From contig JAUNRD010000040.1 of NCBI GenBank assembly GCA_030535815.1, positions 1 through 8,235 of the forward strand: a stretch of 8,235 nt of DNA. The letters run 5' to 3'. Source of the stretch: Clostridia bacterium. GTDB lineage: Bacteria; Bacillota; Clostridia; CAKSNL01; HGM11501. Position numbers and translations under genes: made by a program. Of this stretch, positions 1 through 6,294 are shown piece after piece. Under the pieces are notes generated by a model that ran no database searches, had not been told where the DNA came from, and was given only the letters and a program-made list of their open reading frames with translations. Every line of letters starts with the position of its first letter. Position 1 is the first letter of the stretch.

Positions 1-1164
1 ATATGTCTTTCTTGTGAAGAGGTCAAACTCGGCAAATGATTTTGCGGAATCTGTTTCTGTTTTTGAATGAATATATAAGCAAACTTCAGAGTAAGCTTCT
101 TCCTTTTCCTCACCCGCATAAATCAGTTCGAATGAGTTGGTGTCCTCGTCATAGTCTGTATAATCGGCAGGAACAGCAATGCTTATCTTCATATCTTCGT
201 TTTTGTAGATACGCATTCCATCCTTAACTTCGGAAAGATCATATACTGTTTCATCCAATTCTTCAATTCTGAAAGAATCAAGTATAGAGAGAATACTGTC
301 CTTTACAGAAGCTTCTTTTGAATAAATATGGGTGGTAAGAGAATAAAAGCCTTTTTCTGTGTGGTAGTATCTGTAATCGGTGAGACGATCGTTTTTATTG
401 AATCTTATAATATAATAAGGGTTACCGTTTTCATCTTTTTTAATTTCGTCTTTTACAAGAGCACCTGATGAAGAAGCAGAGTTTTTCGTATAAACATAGT
501 CTTCTTCAAAGGAATAATCCTTATCATAAGGAGTATAATCCACATATAATGTTATGTCATCGTTATTGAAAACAAGCTCACGTCCGTCAAAGCTCTTTTC
601 GGCAAGGGTGAGATTTTTGGGCGTATTCATTGTCCAGCCGTAGTAGGAATCACCGATTTTTTCCTTCTGGGTAAGTGTGGAAACTGTTGTGCCGAAATCA
701 TCCATGGATTTGGTTACGGTGATGGCACCTTCGTTATAGCCCACTTCGGCACCGAAGGTTTCGGAGATAAAGCGAAGGGGAACCATTGTAACGCCTGCAG
801 CTGAAAGAGTGGGAGCTACGGGCAATTCCTCCGTATGATCATTTACCTTTGCGGTTTTGTTATCAATCTGAAGAATGATGGTAACATCGGGATAGTTTAA
901 GGTGATTGTTTTTGTTTCACCATCCCATAAAACCTCAGCACCAAAGGCTTCGGTTATTACCCTTAAAGGAACAAGCGTTGTTCCTTCGCCGGCTATGTAA
1001 GGGGTTTCAACAGTAACCTCTTTTCCGTTGATTAAAAGCGTAGAATCTCCGACTTTGAAAGCAATTTCAATTTTGTCCGAGGTTTCGGCTACTTCTTCTG
1101 CAAAGGAAGAAATGAGAGAGAAGGTCATAACAAGACATAAGAATAATGCAAGAAACTTTTTCAT
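1..1164 (-). CDS. Secreted stalk-domain protein with two copper-amine-oxidase N-terminal-like repeats, 3' end cut by window
   Basis: The frame is open from an ATG at 1164 to the left edge: 388 residues visible, no stop. Residues 1-22 form a signal peptide (MKK, hydrophobic core, cleavage likely after SFA). Two stalk repeats of the copper amine oxidase N-terminal type follow, at about 36-90 and 91-152. Each has a variant of the hallmark 'VPLR.I.E.FGAEV' (residues 65-78 and 128-141). Despite the family name, this module is a structural stalk and does not imply oxidase activity. Residues about 170-300 and 315-388 look like two diverged copies of one alpha/beta domain, loosely PsbP/DcrB-like; that assignment is weak. 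The ribosome site AAAGGA (1173-1178) is 8 bases from the ATG. The HtrA-like protease gene ends only 15 bases upstream, so the two are cotranscribed. Role unknown; probably exported to the cell surface. Confidence 0.85.
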   Translation of the reverse strand, partial: MKKFLALFLCLVMTFSLISSFAEEVAETSDKIEIAFKVGDSTLLINGKEVTVETPYIAGEGTTLVPLRVITEAFGAEVLWDGETKTITLNYPDVTIILQIDNKTAKVNDHTEELPVAPTLSAAGVTMVPLRFISETFGAEVGYNEGAITVTKSMDDFGTTVSTLTQKEKIGDSYYGWTMNTPKNLTLAEKSFDGRELVFNNDDITLYVDYTPYDKDYSFEEDYVYTKNSASSSGALVKDEIKKDENGNPYYIIRFNKNDRLTDYRYYHTEKGFYSLTTHIYSKEASVKDSILSILDSFRIEELDETVYDLSEVKDGMRIYKNEDMKISIAVPADYTDYDEDTNSFELIYAGEEKEEAYSEVCLYIHSKTETDSAKSFAEFDLFTRKTY

Positions 1165-1179
1165 GGTGGTTTTCCTTTC

Positions 1180-2280
1180 TTATTTTAATGTATACGGAAC
1201 GGTTAAGCTTATTTCTTCACCGTTTCTTTTGATGGTTAAAAGGATGCTTCCGTCTTTCGCTGTATCGCGGAGTGCAGTGTTATAGTCAGTAATACTGTGA
1301 ACTAAAACGCCGTTTACGGAAATCAATTCATCGCCCTTTAAGACGGATGCATTGGTTGATGAAACCACGGTTATTCCTTTTGCTGTGGGAAGACCGACAC
1401 TTGCTTCCCAGGAATTTTCAAAGGAAATTCCGATATCGGGGCGGAGCACTTTGCCGTTTTTCTCAAACTGGGAAAGTACAAAATTTATGGTATCAAGAGG
1501 AATGGAGAAAGCGAGTCCTTCTATTCCAAGCCCTACAAATTTAGAAGAATTTATGCCGATAAGCTTGCCGTCAGTGGTTATCAGAGGACCGCCGGAGTTA
1601 CCGCCGTTGATTGCCGCATCTGTCTGAAGAAGGGGATAGTAGGAATCGGTGGAGGATACATTTACTGCACTTACAATTCCTTTTGTAACCGTGTTTCTCA
1701 TTGAAAGAGAAAGGGGAGTACCTATAGCATACACTGTCTTACCGGGATATACCGAAGAAGCATCACCGAAGATGATTGGCTTTAAGCCAAGCTTATTTAT
1801 CTTTACCACCGCAAGATCGGCATCTGTATCTATGTACTGCACCTTAGCAGGGAAGTTGCTTCCGTCGTGAAGGATTACGGTAAGGTTTTCCATATCCTCT
1901 ACAACGTGGGCATTGGTGAGAATTATGCCGCCGGATTTTATTACCACGCCTGTTCCATGAGCCATAAGTCCAAAGTGATTTTTCGCATTTCCGGTAATTG
2001 CCACAACGCTTTTACTTGCCTCGGCAATGGCATCAGCTGCGGCTTTTTCGCTGTCAGCGGAATTTACTATGGCACTTCTTGTTTCACCGTCCCAGGATAC
2101 TTCTGCGCCCATGGATTCCGATACGGCGCGAAGAGGGACATAGGTTGTGTTGTCAATTAAAAGCGCCGGTGTATCAATCTTTTTTCCATCGACAATTACT
2201 GAAACAGTATCGTTTGCAGTAGCAGTTATTAAAGAAAGTATTAGCAATACAACAAGCAGAATATAAAACGACTTTTTCAT
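1180..2280 (-). CDS. Secreted HtrA/DegP-like S1C serine protease with N-terminal stalk domain and C-terminal PDZ
   Basis: This is an envelope serine protease of the HtrA/DegP family, which typically degrades or processes misfolded exported proteins. Residues 1-22 are a signal peptide with an AxA cleavage site (ATA before Asn23), which could alternatively stay as an anchor. Residues about 25-75 form one stalk domain ('YVPLRAVSESMGAEV', 47-61). The trypsin-like domain spans about 80-275. Its triad is intact: His125 in LTNAHVVED, Asp155 in DADLAVVKI, Ser229 in INGGNSGGPL. A short PDZ domain occupies about 281-366 (KGDELISVNG, 315-324). HtrA proteins of Firmicutes usually have a transmembrane anchor, so the stalk domain in its place is unusual. 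The start is supported by AAGGAG (2287-2292) six bases upstream and a consensus promoter. It is first in an operon with the stalk-domain protein downstream, a possible substrate or partner (inference). Confidence 0.93.
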   Translation of the reverse strand: MKKSFYILLVVLLILSLITATANDTVSVIVDGKKIDTPALLIDNTTYVPLRAVSESMGAEVSWDGETRSAIVNSADSEKAAADAIAEASKSVVAITGNAKNHFGLMAHGTGVVIKSGGIILTNAHVVEDMENLTVILHDGSNFPAKVQYIDTDADLAVVKINKLGLKPIIFGDASSVYPGKTVYAIGTPLSLSMRNTVTKGIVSAVNVSSTDSYYPLLQTDAAINGGNSGGPLITTDGKLIGINSSKFVGLGIEGLAFSIPLDTINFVLSQFEKNGKVLRPDIGISFENSWEASVGLPTAKGITVVSSTNASVLKGDELISVNGVLVHSITDYNTALRDTAKDGSILLTIKRNGEEISLTVPYTLK

Positions 2281-2309
2281 ATAAAACTCCTTAATATTAT
2301 AATAAGTTC

Positions 2310-2338
2310 AGTATATCATATATTCAGACTACCGTCAA
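2310..2338 (-). promoter_or_regulatory. Sigma-A promoter of the protease/stalk-protein operon
   Basis: Reading the minus strand, TTGACG (2333-2338) is followed after exactly 17 bases by TATACT (2310-2315). Transcription would start near 2303, giving a leader of about 22 bases that contains the AAGGAG ribosome site. Both boxes differ from consensus by one base. The promoter faces away from the RHH gene promoter across a shared intergenic region. Confidence 0.8.
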
Positions 2339-2386
2339 TAAATATATATTTACATACTAACACAAATTCAGGGGAAAGTCAAGCGG

Positions 2387-2416
2387 TTGTGAATATAAAA
2401 TGAATATAATTATAAT
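2387..2416 (+). promoter_or_regulatory. Probable promoter of the RHH regulator gene
   Basis: TTGTGA (2387-2392) lies 18 bases before a perfect TATAAT (2411-2416), placing the start of transcription near 2423. The region is so AT-rich that a second TATAAT at 2441-2446 also exists, but it has no reasonable -35 box. The promoter is overlaid by the first copy of the repeat described separately. Confidence 0.55.
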
Positions 2417-2450
2417 ATACTTTAGTGAATATAAATATATTATAATTATA
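2389..2450 (+). repeat. Two 26-base direct repeats with 36-base period, each ending in a palindrome; candidate RHH operator
   Basis: The copies lie at 2389-2414 and 2425-2450 and match at 22 of 26 positions by eye. Both begin GTGAATATAAA and end in the perfect palindrome TATAATTATA. The first copy covers the -35 to -10 region and the second covers the expected transcript start and leader. Ribbon-helix-helix proteins often bind tandem sites over their own promoter, so an operator is plausible. The low complexity of the DNA means chance similarity is not excluded. Confidence 0.5.
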
Positions 2451-2466
2451 TCAAGAGGTGATGTTA

Positions 2467-2649
2467 ATGTCCAAGGGAAGTATAAAAATAAATAAAAAGG
2501 GCGATGACGGATATAAAGTAATCTCTGTACGGATAAAGGAAGGGACACTTAAAAAGATAGACGATTTGTCTGCAGAAAGCAACCGTTCGAGAAACGAGCT
2601 TATAAATATTTTACTTGAAAATTCCGTTGATGATGTGGAAATAAATTAA
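2467..2649 (+). CDS. Small ribbon-helix-helix (CopG/Arc/MetJ-type) DNA-binding protein
   Basis: This is a 60-residue protein predicted to bind DNA as a dimer of ribbon-helix-helix units. A Lys-rich N-terminal tail (residues 3-12) precedes the DNA-contacting strand YKVISVRI (16-23). Helix A covers about 25-37, the turn contains NRSRNEL (39-45), a typical family motif, and helix B runs to about 53; the tail is acidic. GTG at 2458 and ATG at 2461 are also in frame, but the ribosome site AGAGGTG (2454-2460) overlaps them and sits six bases before the ATG at 2467, so that start is chosen. No toxin-like gene accompanies it: the gene is followed only by a terminator, and its neighbours on both sides are minus-strand genes. 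It is best viewed as a solitary regulator, probably controlling itself through the upstream repeats and possibly the divergent protease operon (inference). Confidence 0.82.
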   Translation: MSKGSIKINKKGDDGYKVISVRIKEGTLKKIDDLSAESNRSRNELINILLENSVDDVEIN

Positions 2650-2660
2650 AAAATGAACAG

Positions 2661-2676
2661 GTCCGGCAAAACGGAC
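2661..2676. other. Short GC-rich hairpin after the RHH gene
   Basis: GTCCG (2661-2665) and CGGAC (2672-2676) can form a 5-bp stem with a 6-base loop, 11 bases after the RHH stop codon. No T-run follows on the plus strand, so it is not a plus-strand terminator by itself. On the minus strand a run of six T lies seven bases beyond it, so it could be a weak back-up terminator for the ABC operon. Confidence 0.3.
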
Positions 2677-2681
2677 AATAG

Positions 2682-2736
2682 AAAAAAGAGACCTCCTATG
2701 GTAGAATTAGAGAAACTGCCATAGGAGGATTTTTTT
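2682..2736. terminator. Strong bidirectional rho-independent terminator between the RHH gene and the ABC operon
   Basis: The arms at 2692-2704 and 2716-2728 form a 13-bp stem (one G-T wobble) beginning CCTCCTATGG, with an 11-base loop. On the plus strand it is followed by seven T (2730-2736), ending RHH transcription. On the minus strand it is followed by TCTC and six T (2682-2687), ending the ABC transporter operon. The T-run overlaps the TAA stop of the converging ABC gene. The AGGAGG inside the stem is part of the hairpin, not a ribosome site. Confidence 0.92.
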
Positions 2737-4504
2737 ATTCGTACTGTGAGTTATACATTGATGCGTAAATTCCGCCTTTTTCAAGAAGCTCGGAATGTGT
2801 GCCCTGCTCCTTTATTTCGCCGTCGTTTATAACAAGTATTGCATCGGCGTTTTCGACCGTTGATAAGCGGTGAGCTATTACAAAGCAGGTCTTGCCATTC
2901 ATAAGGGTGGTCATTGCCGACTGGATTTCCTTTTCCGTGCGGGTGTCAACATTACTAGTGGCTTCGTCGAGTATCAGCATTTTGGAGTCTAAAAGCATTG
3001 CTCTTGCAATGGTGAGCAGCTGCTTTTGTCCCTGGGAAATGTTTATTCCGTCCTCGGACAAATAGGTGTCATAGCCCTCGGGAAGCGCCATAATGTAGTT
3101 GTGAATTTTTGCCGCCTTTGCGCAACGCTCCACATCCTCACGTGTGGCGTTTTTGTTTCCGTAGGCAATGTTTTCATAAATCGTTCCGCCAAAGAGCCAG
3201 GTATCCTGAAGCACCATGGCATAGGATGAGCGGAGCGAATCTCTCGTTATATCAAGATAGGGCGTGCCGTCAAGTGTTATTTCACCTGTGACAGGATCGT
3301 AAAAGCGCATTAAAAGGTTTATTATCGTGGTTTTTCCCGCACCCGTCGGACCTACAATTGCAATAAGGGAGCCCTTGTCTGCTTTGAGATTAACGTTTTT
3401 AAGAACGGTTTTCACACCGTCATAGGAAAAGTCGATATTCTTTAATTCCACATCGCCGCGGACATTTTCTATCGCTTTTGCACCCGTAAGATCAGCAGGC
3501 TCGCTTTCCTCATCAATAAGGCGGAAAACTCGCTCTGCCGCAGCTAACGATGACTGAAGTTCACTTAAAATGTTGGCGATTTCGTTTATGGGACCTGAAA
3601 ACTTTCTTGAATACAAAACGAAGGTGGATAAATTACCCGGAGTAAGCTTGCCTTTCAGGAAAAGGATTGCCCCGAACATACTTATAAGCGCTAAAGATAA
3701 ATTGTTTACAAAGTTTACGGAGGGGCCCATTGTGCTTCCGTGATACTCCGCTTCATAGTGAGCGCTTACTGCGTCTGAATTTTTGCCATCGAAGCGGTCA
3801 ATGTAAACATCCTCTGAGTTATATGTTTTTATGGACTTCTGCCCTGTTATGATTTCCTCGGCATAGCCGTTAAGCTCTCCGAGCTTTGCACTTCTCTTCT
3901 TGAAAAGCGGGCGTACCTTTTTCGCCTTGTATCTTGTCATAAGAAGGGAAATGGGAATTGTTACGGCAAAAACCAAAACCAGCATCGGCGAAATTTTTAT
4001 CATCATAAAAAGTGAGCCCAAAATGGTGTTGGCACTTGTTGATATCTGCACGAAATCGTGGGACAGAGAGGAGTTTATGGTGTCGATGTCATAGGACATT
4101 CGGCTTACTATATCGCCGGTCTGATGGCGGTCAAAAAAGCTTACAGGCATAGACAGGAGCTTATCTGACAAATCCTTCCTCATTTTATATATTATTTTCT
4201 GACTTAAATTAACCATTAAAACCGAAAGGGCATAGGATAAAATGGCGGAAAGGGCGTACATAATAATCATTAATGTGCAATAGTAAAAAACTTTCGGGAA
4301 ATCCGCTTCGCCCTTCGAAAGTCCTATTGCGTCAATGGCGTTACCCGAAAGGCGGGGGCCGACGAGGGAAAAGACATTGCTTGTTATGGTTAAAATAATT
4401 GCAAAGAACAGCATCAGCTTATGCTGCATAAGGTATTTTCCGAGCCTTAATAGGGTTTTCTTTTTATCCTGAACCTGGTTTTTTTCGTTTCTTTCCTTAC
4501 TCAA
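2735..4504 (-). CDS. ABC exporter subunit with the catalytic Glu and a degenerate signature motif (heterodimer partner 2)
   Basis: A fused permease/ATPase half-transporter, 589 residues, normal for the type. Six membrane segments lie within about 28-312, followed by the nucleotide-binding domain from about 350. Visible motifs are Walker A GPTGAGKT (385-392), Q-loop Gln433, Walker B MLILDE with catalytic Glu514, and switch His545 in AHRLSTV. The signature reads ISQGQ (489-493) instead of LSGGQ. This matches the 'consensus' subunit of heterodimeric exporters such as TM287/288, BmrCD and LmrCD: it supplies Walker A/B and His to the active site and its poor signature to the degenerate one. The gene starts with TTG at 4504, overlapping the upstream partner by 8 bases, with GGAGG eight bases before it. 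Families of this kind export drugs, lipids or peptides; the substrate cannot be read here. Confidence 0.95.
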   Translation of the reverse strand: MSKERNEKNQVQDKKKTLLRLGKYLMQHKLMLFFAIILTITSNVFSLVGPRLSGNAIDAIGLSKGEADFPKVFYYCTLMIIMYALSAILSYALSVLMVNLSQKIIYKMRKDLSDKLLSMPVSFFDRHQTGDIVSRMSYDIDTINSSLSHDFVQISTSANTILGSLFMMIKISPMLVLVFAVTIPISLLMTRYKAKKVRPLFKKRSAKLGELNGYAEEIITGQKSIKTYNSEDVYIDRFDGKNSDAVSAHYEAEYHGSTMGPSVNFVNNLSLALISMFGAILFLKGKLTPGNLSTFVLYSRKFSGPINEIANILSELQSSLAAAERVFRLIDEESEPADLTGAKAIENVRGDVELKNIDFSYDGVKTVLKNVNLKADKGSLIAIVGPTGAGKTTIINLLMRFYDPVTGEITLDGTPYLDITRDSLRSSYAMVLQDTWLFGGTIYENIAYGNKNATREDVERCAKAAKIHNYIMALPEGYDTYLSEDGINISQGQKQLLTIARAMLLDSKMLILDEATSNVDTRTEKEIQSAMTTLMNGKTCFVIAHRLSTVENADAILVINDGEIKEQGTHSELLEKGGIYASMYNSQYE

Positions 4505-6212
4505 AGTGACCGCCTCCCATCTGCGTATCTGCTATTTCTCTGTAGGCAGGGCAATTTTTCATAAGGTCCTCGTGGGTACCGCTTCCTATTATTTCGCCCT
4601 CGTCAAGCATTAATATGAGGTCTGCGTGCTTGATGGAGCTTATACGCTGGGCGATTATTATTGAGGTGGTATCGCTATAATTCTCCTTTATATTACGGCG
4701 GAGGGTTGCATCCGTCTTATAGTCAAGGGCGCTTGATGAATCGTCAAGTATGAGTATGTCATTTCCGCCTGCAAAGGCACGTGCAAGAAGCACCCTCTGC
4801 TTCTGACCGCCTGAAAGATTTGCACCCTTACCTGTAAGCATATGACCGAATTTATCGGGAAGGGAATCAATGAATTCAAAGGCGCAGGCGTGCTTTGCGG
4901 CGTTTTCGATTTGCTCATCTGTCAGATTTCTTCCGAAGTCAATGTTGTTTTTAATGGTATCGGCAAAAAGTACATCGCCCTGGAAAACCGTTCCGAACAT
5001 TTTGTGAAGCTTTTCGTGGGGGATGGAGCGCACCGATTCTCCGTTTATGTAAATTTTTCCCGCATCGGTATCATAAAGGCGCATAAGAAGGTTTATAACG
5101 GTGCTTTTTCCGCTTCCCGTTGCGCCGATAATGCCTAAAGTTTCGCCCTTTTTCAATGAAAAGCTGATATTTTTGATATTATCCTTTTTCTTGTTATAGG
5201 AAAAAGTCACATCATCAAATACGATATGGGCATCGGTTTTGATGGGCTCATCCGCCATTATGGGAAGGTTTCCCGGGGATGATAATACATCGCCGATACG
5301 TTTTGCGGAGGCACTGCCCTTTGAGGTCATAACAAAAATTCTCGTAATTGACATCATTGCATTAAGAATGATTGTGAAATAGGATAAAAATGCAATTATT
5401 TTGCCGGTTTCGGAAACGCCTGCATTTACGCGGTAAGCACCGACTAAGATAACCAGAGTAAGTCCCGTATTAAGGAAAATATTCATAACGGGATTTGTGA
5501 GAGCCATGGTAAGCCCGGCTCTTTTTTCGTTTTTTACAACATCACGGTTTGCTTCATCAAAGCGCTCCTTTTCATAGTCTACCTTGGAAAGGGCTTTTAT
5601 TACCCTTATTCCGCTTGCGTGCTCTCTTACTGCCCTTATCATATTGTCAACAGACGACTGAAGGGAAGAATAAAGGGGCACCCCCTTTTTTGATATTGTC
5701 CATACCGAATATCCCATAAAGGGAAGAAGGCAAAGGAGAACAAGAGCCAGTGCGGGTTCAAGAGAAAATGCAATTATAAGCCCGCCTATTAAAAGTATGG
5801 GAGCCCTTACGCCCATACGCTGCATCATACCTATCATATGGTGCAGATGATAAGTGTCACTGGTAAGTCTTGCCTCAAGTGAGGGGATGGTGAAGGAATC
5901 AATCTCAGAGGATGAAAGGTATGAAATTTTGGTAAATAAATCGTGGCGGATGGCACGGGTTGCATTTCTTGCAACCTTTGCCGCCATTCTGTTTGCAACT
6001 ATGTTTCCGATTAGTGCTATCGCAGAAACTATAAGCATAGCAATGCCCCAGAAATATACTTCATTGATATTTCCGGTGGGAACAACATCATCTATGATAT
6101 ATGCAAGGATATAGGGAAGGAAAAGGTCCATGATCGTGCCTATAAACTTTATGGTAAGCCCTATAATTATTGCAAAAATCTGTGGCTTTATATAAGGGAA
6201 AATCTTTTTCAT
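4497..6212 (-). CDS. ABC exporter subunit with degenerate ATP site (heterodimer partner 1)
   Basis: A 571-residue permease/ATPase half-transporter with six membrane segments in about 11-295 and an ATPase domain from about 328. Motifs are Walker A GATGSGKS (363-370), Q-loop Gln411, canonical signature LSGGQ (466-470) and Walker B ILILD (486-490). The next residue is Asp491 where catalytic Glu is expected, and Gln522 (AQRISSI) replaces the switch His. These two substitutions mark the non-catalytic site in the TM287/BmrC-like subunit. The partner encoded immediately downstream has the complementary pattern, so the two should pair. The ATG at 6212 has AAGGAAG (6220-6226) seven bases upstream and a consensus promoter, making this the first gene of the operon. 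The C-terminus (MGGGHFE) doubles as the ribosome site of the next gene. Substrate unknown; multidrug or lipid export is the family default. Confidence 0.95.
   Translation of the reverse strand: MKKIFPYIKPQIFAIIIGLTIKFIGTIMDLFLPYILAYIIDDVVPTGNINEVYFWGIAMLIVSAIALIGNIVANRMAAKVARNATRAIRHDLFTKISYLSSSEIDSFTIPSLEARLTSDTYHLHHMIGMMQRMGVRAPILLIGGLIIAFSLEPALALVLLCLLPFMGYSVWTISKKGVPLYSSLQSSVDNMIRAVREHASGIRVIKALSKVDYEKERFDEANRDVVKNEKRAGLTMALTNPVMNIFLNTGLTLVILVGAYRVNAGVSETGKIIAFLSYFTIILNAMMSITRIFVMTSKGSASAKRIGDVLSSPGNLPIMADEPIKTDAHIVFDDVTFSYNKKKDNIKNISFSLKKGETLGIIGATGSGKSTVINLLMRLYDTDAGKIYINGESVRSIPHEKLHKMFGTVFQGDVLFADTIKNNIDFGRNLTDEQIENAAKHACAFEFIDSLPDKFGHMLTGKGANLSGGQKQRVLLARAFAGGNDILILDDSSSALDYKTDATLRRNIKENYSDTTSIIIAQRISSIKHADLILMLDEGEIIGSGTHEDLMKNCPAYREIADTQMGGGHFE
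4513..4517 (-). promoter_or_regulatory. Ribosome site inside the upstream gene that selects the TTG start of the second ABC subunit
   Basis: GGAGG on the minus strand is supplied by the GGA-GGC codons near the end of the 571-residue subunit and sits eight bases before TTG at 4504. The next in-frame ATG is 25 codons further on (Met26), close to the first membrane segment and without this spacing. The stop of the first gene lies 8 bases inside the second, the usual layout for translational coupling and equal subunit amounts. Confidence 0.75.
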
Positions 6213-6225
6213 ATAAACACTTCCT

Positions 6226-6239
6226 TATCATATATGATA
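6226..6239. promoter_or_regulatory. Perfect 14-base palindrome over the -10 box of the ABC operon; candidate operator
   Basis: TATCATATATGATA is a perfect inverted repeat. It contains the -10 box TATCAT, ends at the likely transcript start and touches the ribosome site. A repressor bound here would block initiation, as is common for drug-responsive exporters. No regulator for it can be identified in the window, and an AT-rich palindrome of this length could be chance. Confidence 0.4.
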
Positions 6240-6262
6240 CACCCTGAAAAAAAGATTGTCAA
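6234..6262 (-). promoter_or_regulatory. Sigma-A promoter of the ABC exporter operon
   Basis: On the minus strand a perfect TTGACA (6257-6262) is followed after 17 bases by TATCAT (6234-6239). Transcription would start near 6227, leaving a leader of about 16 bases that is little more than the ribosome site. The -35 box abuts the T-run of the deoR terminator, so the exporter is a separate transcription unit from the BMC genes. Confidence 0.85.
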
Positions 6263-6292
6263 ATAAAAAATGCAGACATATGCCTGCATTTT
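6261..6292 (-). terminator. Rho-independent terminator of the DeoR-family gene
   Basis: The arms at 6267-6275 and 6284-6292 pair over 9 bp with an 8-base loop; the GC-containing core is ATGCAG/CTGCAT. The T-run on the minus strand is interrupted (TTTTTT, then A, then TTT). The hairpin starts two bases after the deoR stop codon and separates this gene from the ABC promoter. Confidence 0.78.
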
Positions 6293-6294
6293 AA

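Noticed and set aside
36..227. Plus-strand frame of 63 codons near the left edge
   Set aside because: It is antisense to the continuous minus-strand stalk-protein frame, which has clear domain content.
1867..2160. Plus-strand open frame of 97 codons, rich in Cys, Gly and Tyr
   Set aside because: It is antisense to the protease gene, and its composition is what reverse translation of that gene gives; no ribosome site.
2389..2450. CRISPR-like array
   Set aside because: There are only two imperfect AT-rich copies, spaced too closely for a CRISPR repeat-spacer array, with no cas genes.
2357..2548. Minus-strand frame of 63 codons with a hydrophobic, membrane-like translation
   Set aside because: It overlaps the RHH gene and its AT-rich promoter. 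The hydrophobicity comes from ATA/TAT-rich DNA, and there is no ribosome site.
2467..2649. Toxin-antitoxin pair
   Set aside because: Only an RHH-type protein is present; no toxin-sized gene adjoins it on the plus strand and a terminator follows at once.
2687..2736. AGGAGG inside the hairpin as a ribosome site
   Set aside because: It is one arm of the terminator stem on each strand, and no open frame with a suitable start follows it.
4842..5138. Plus-strand open frame of 98 codons
   Set aside because: It is antisense to the ATPase domain of the 571-residue transporter, whose motifs are intact on the minus strand; no independent coding signal.
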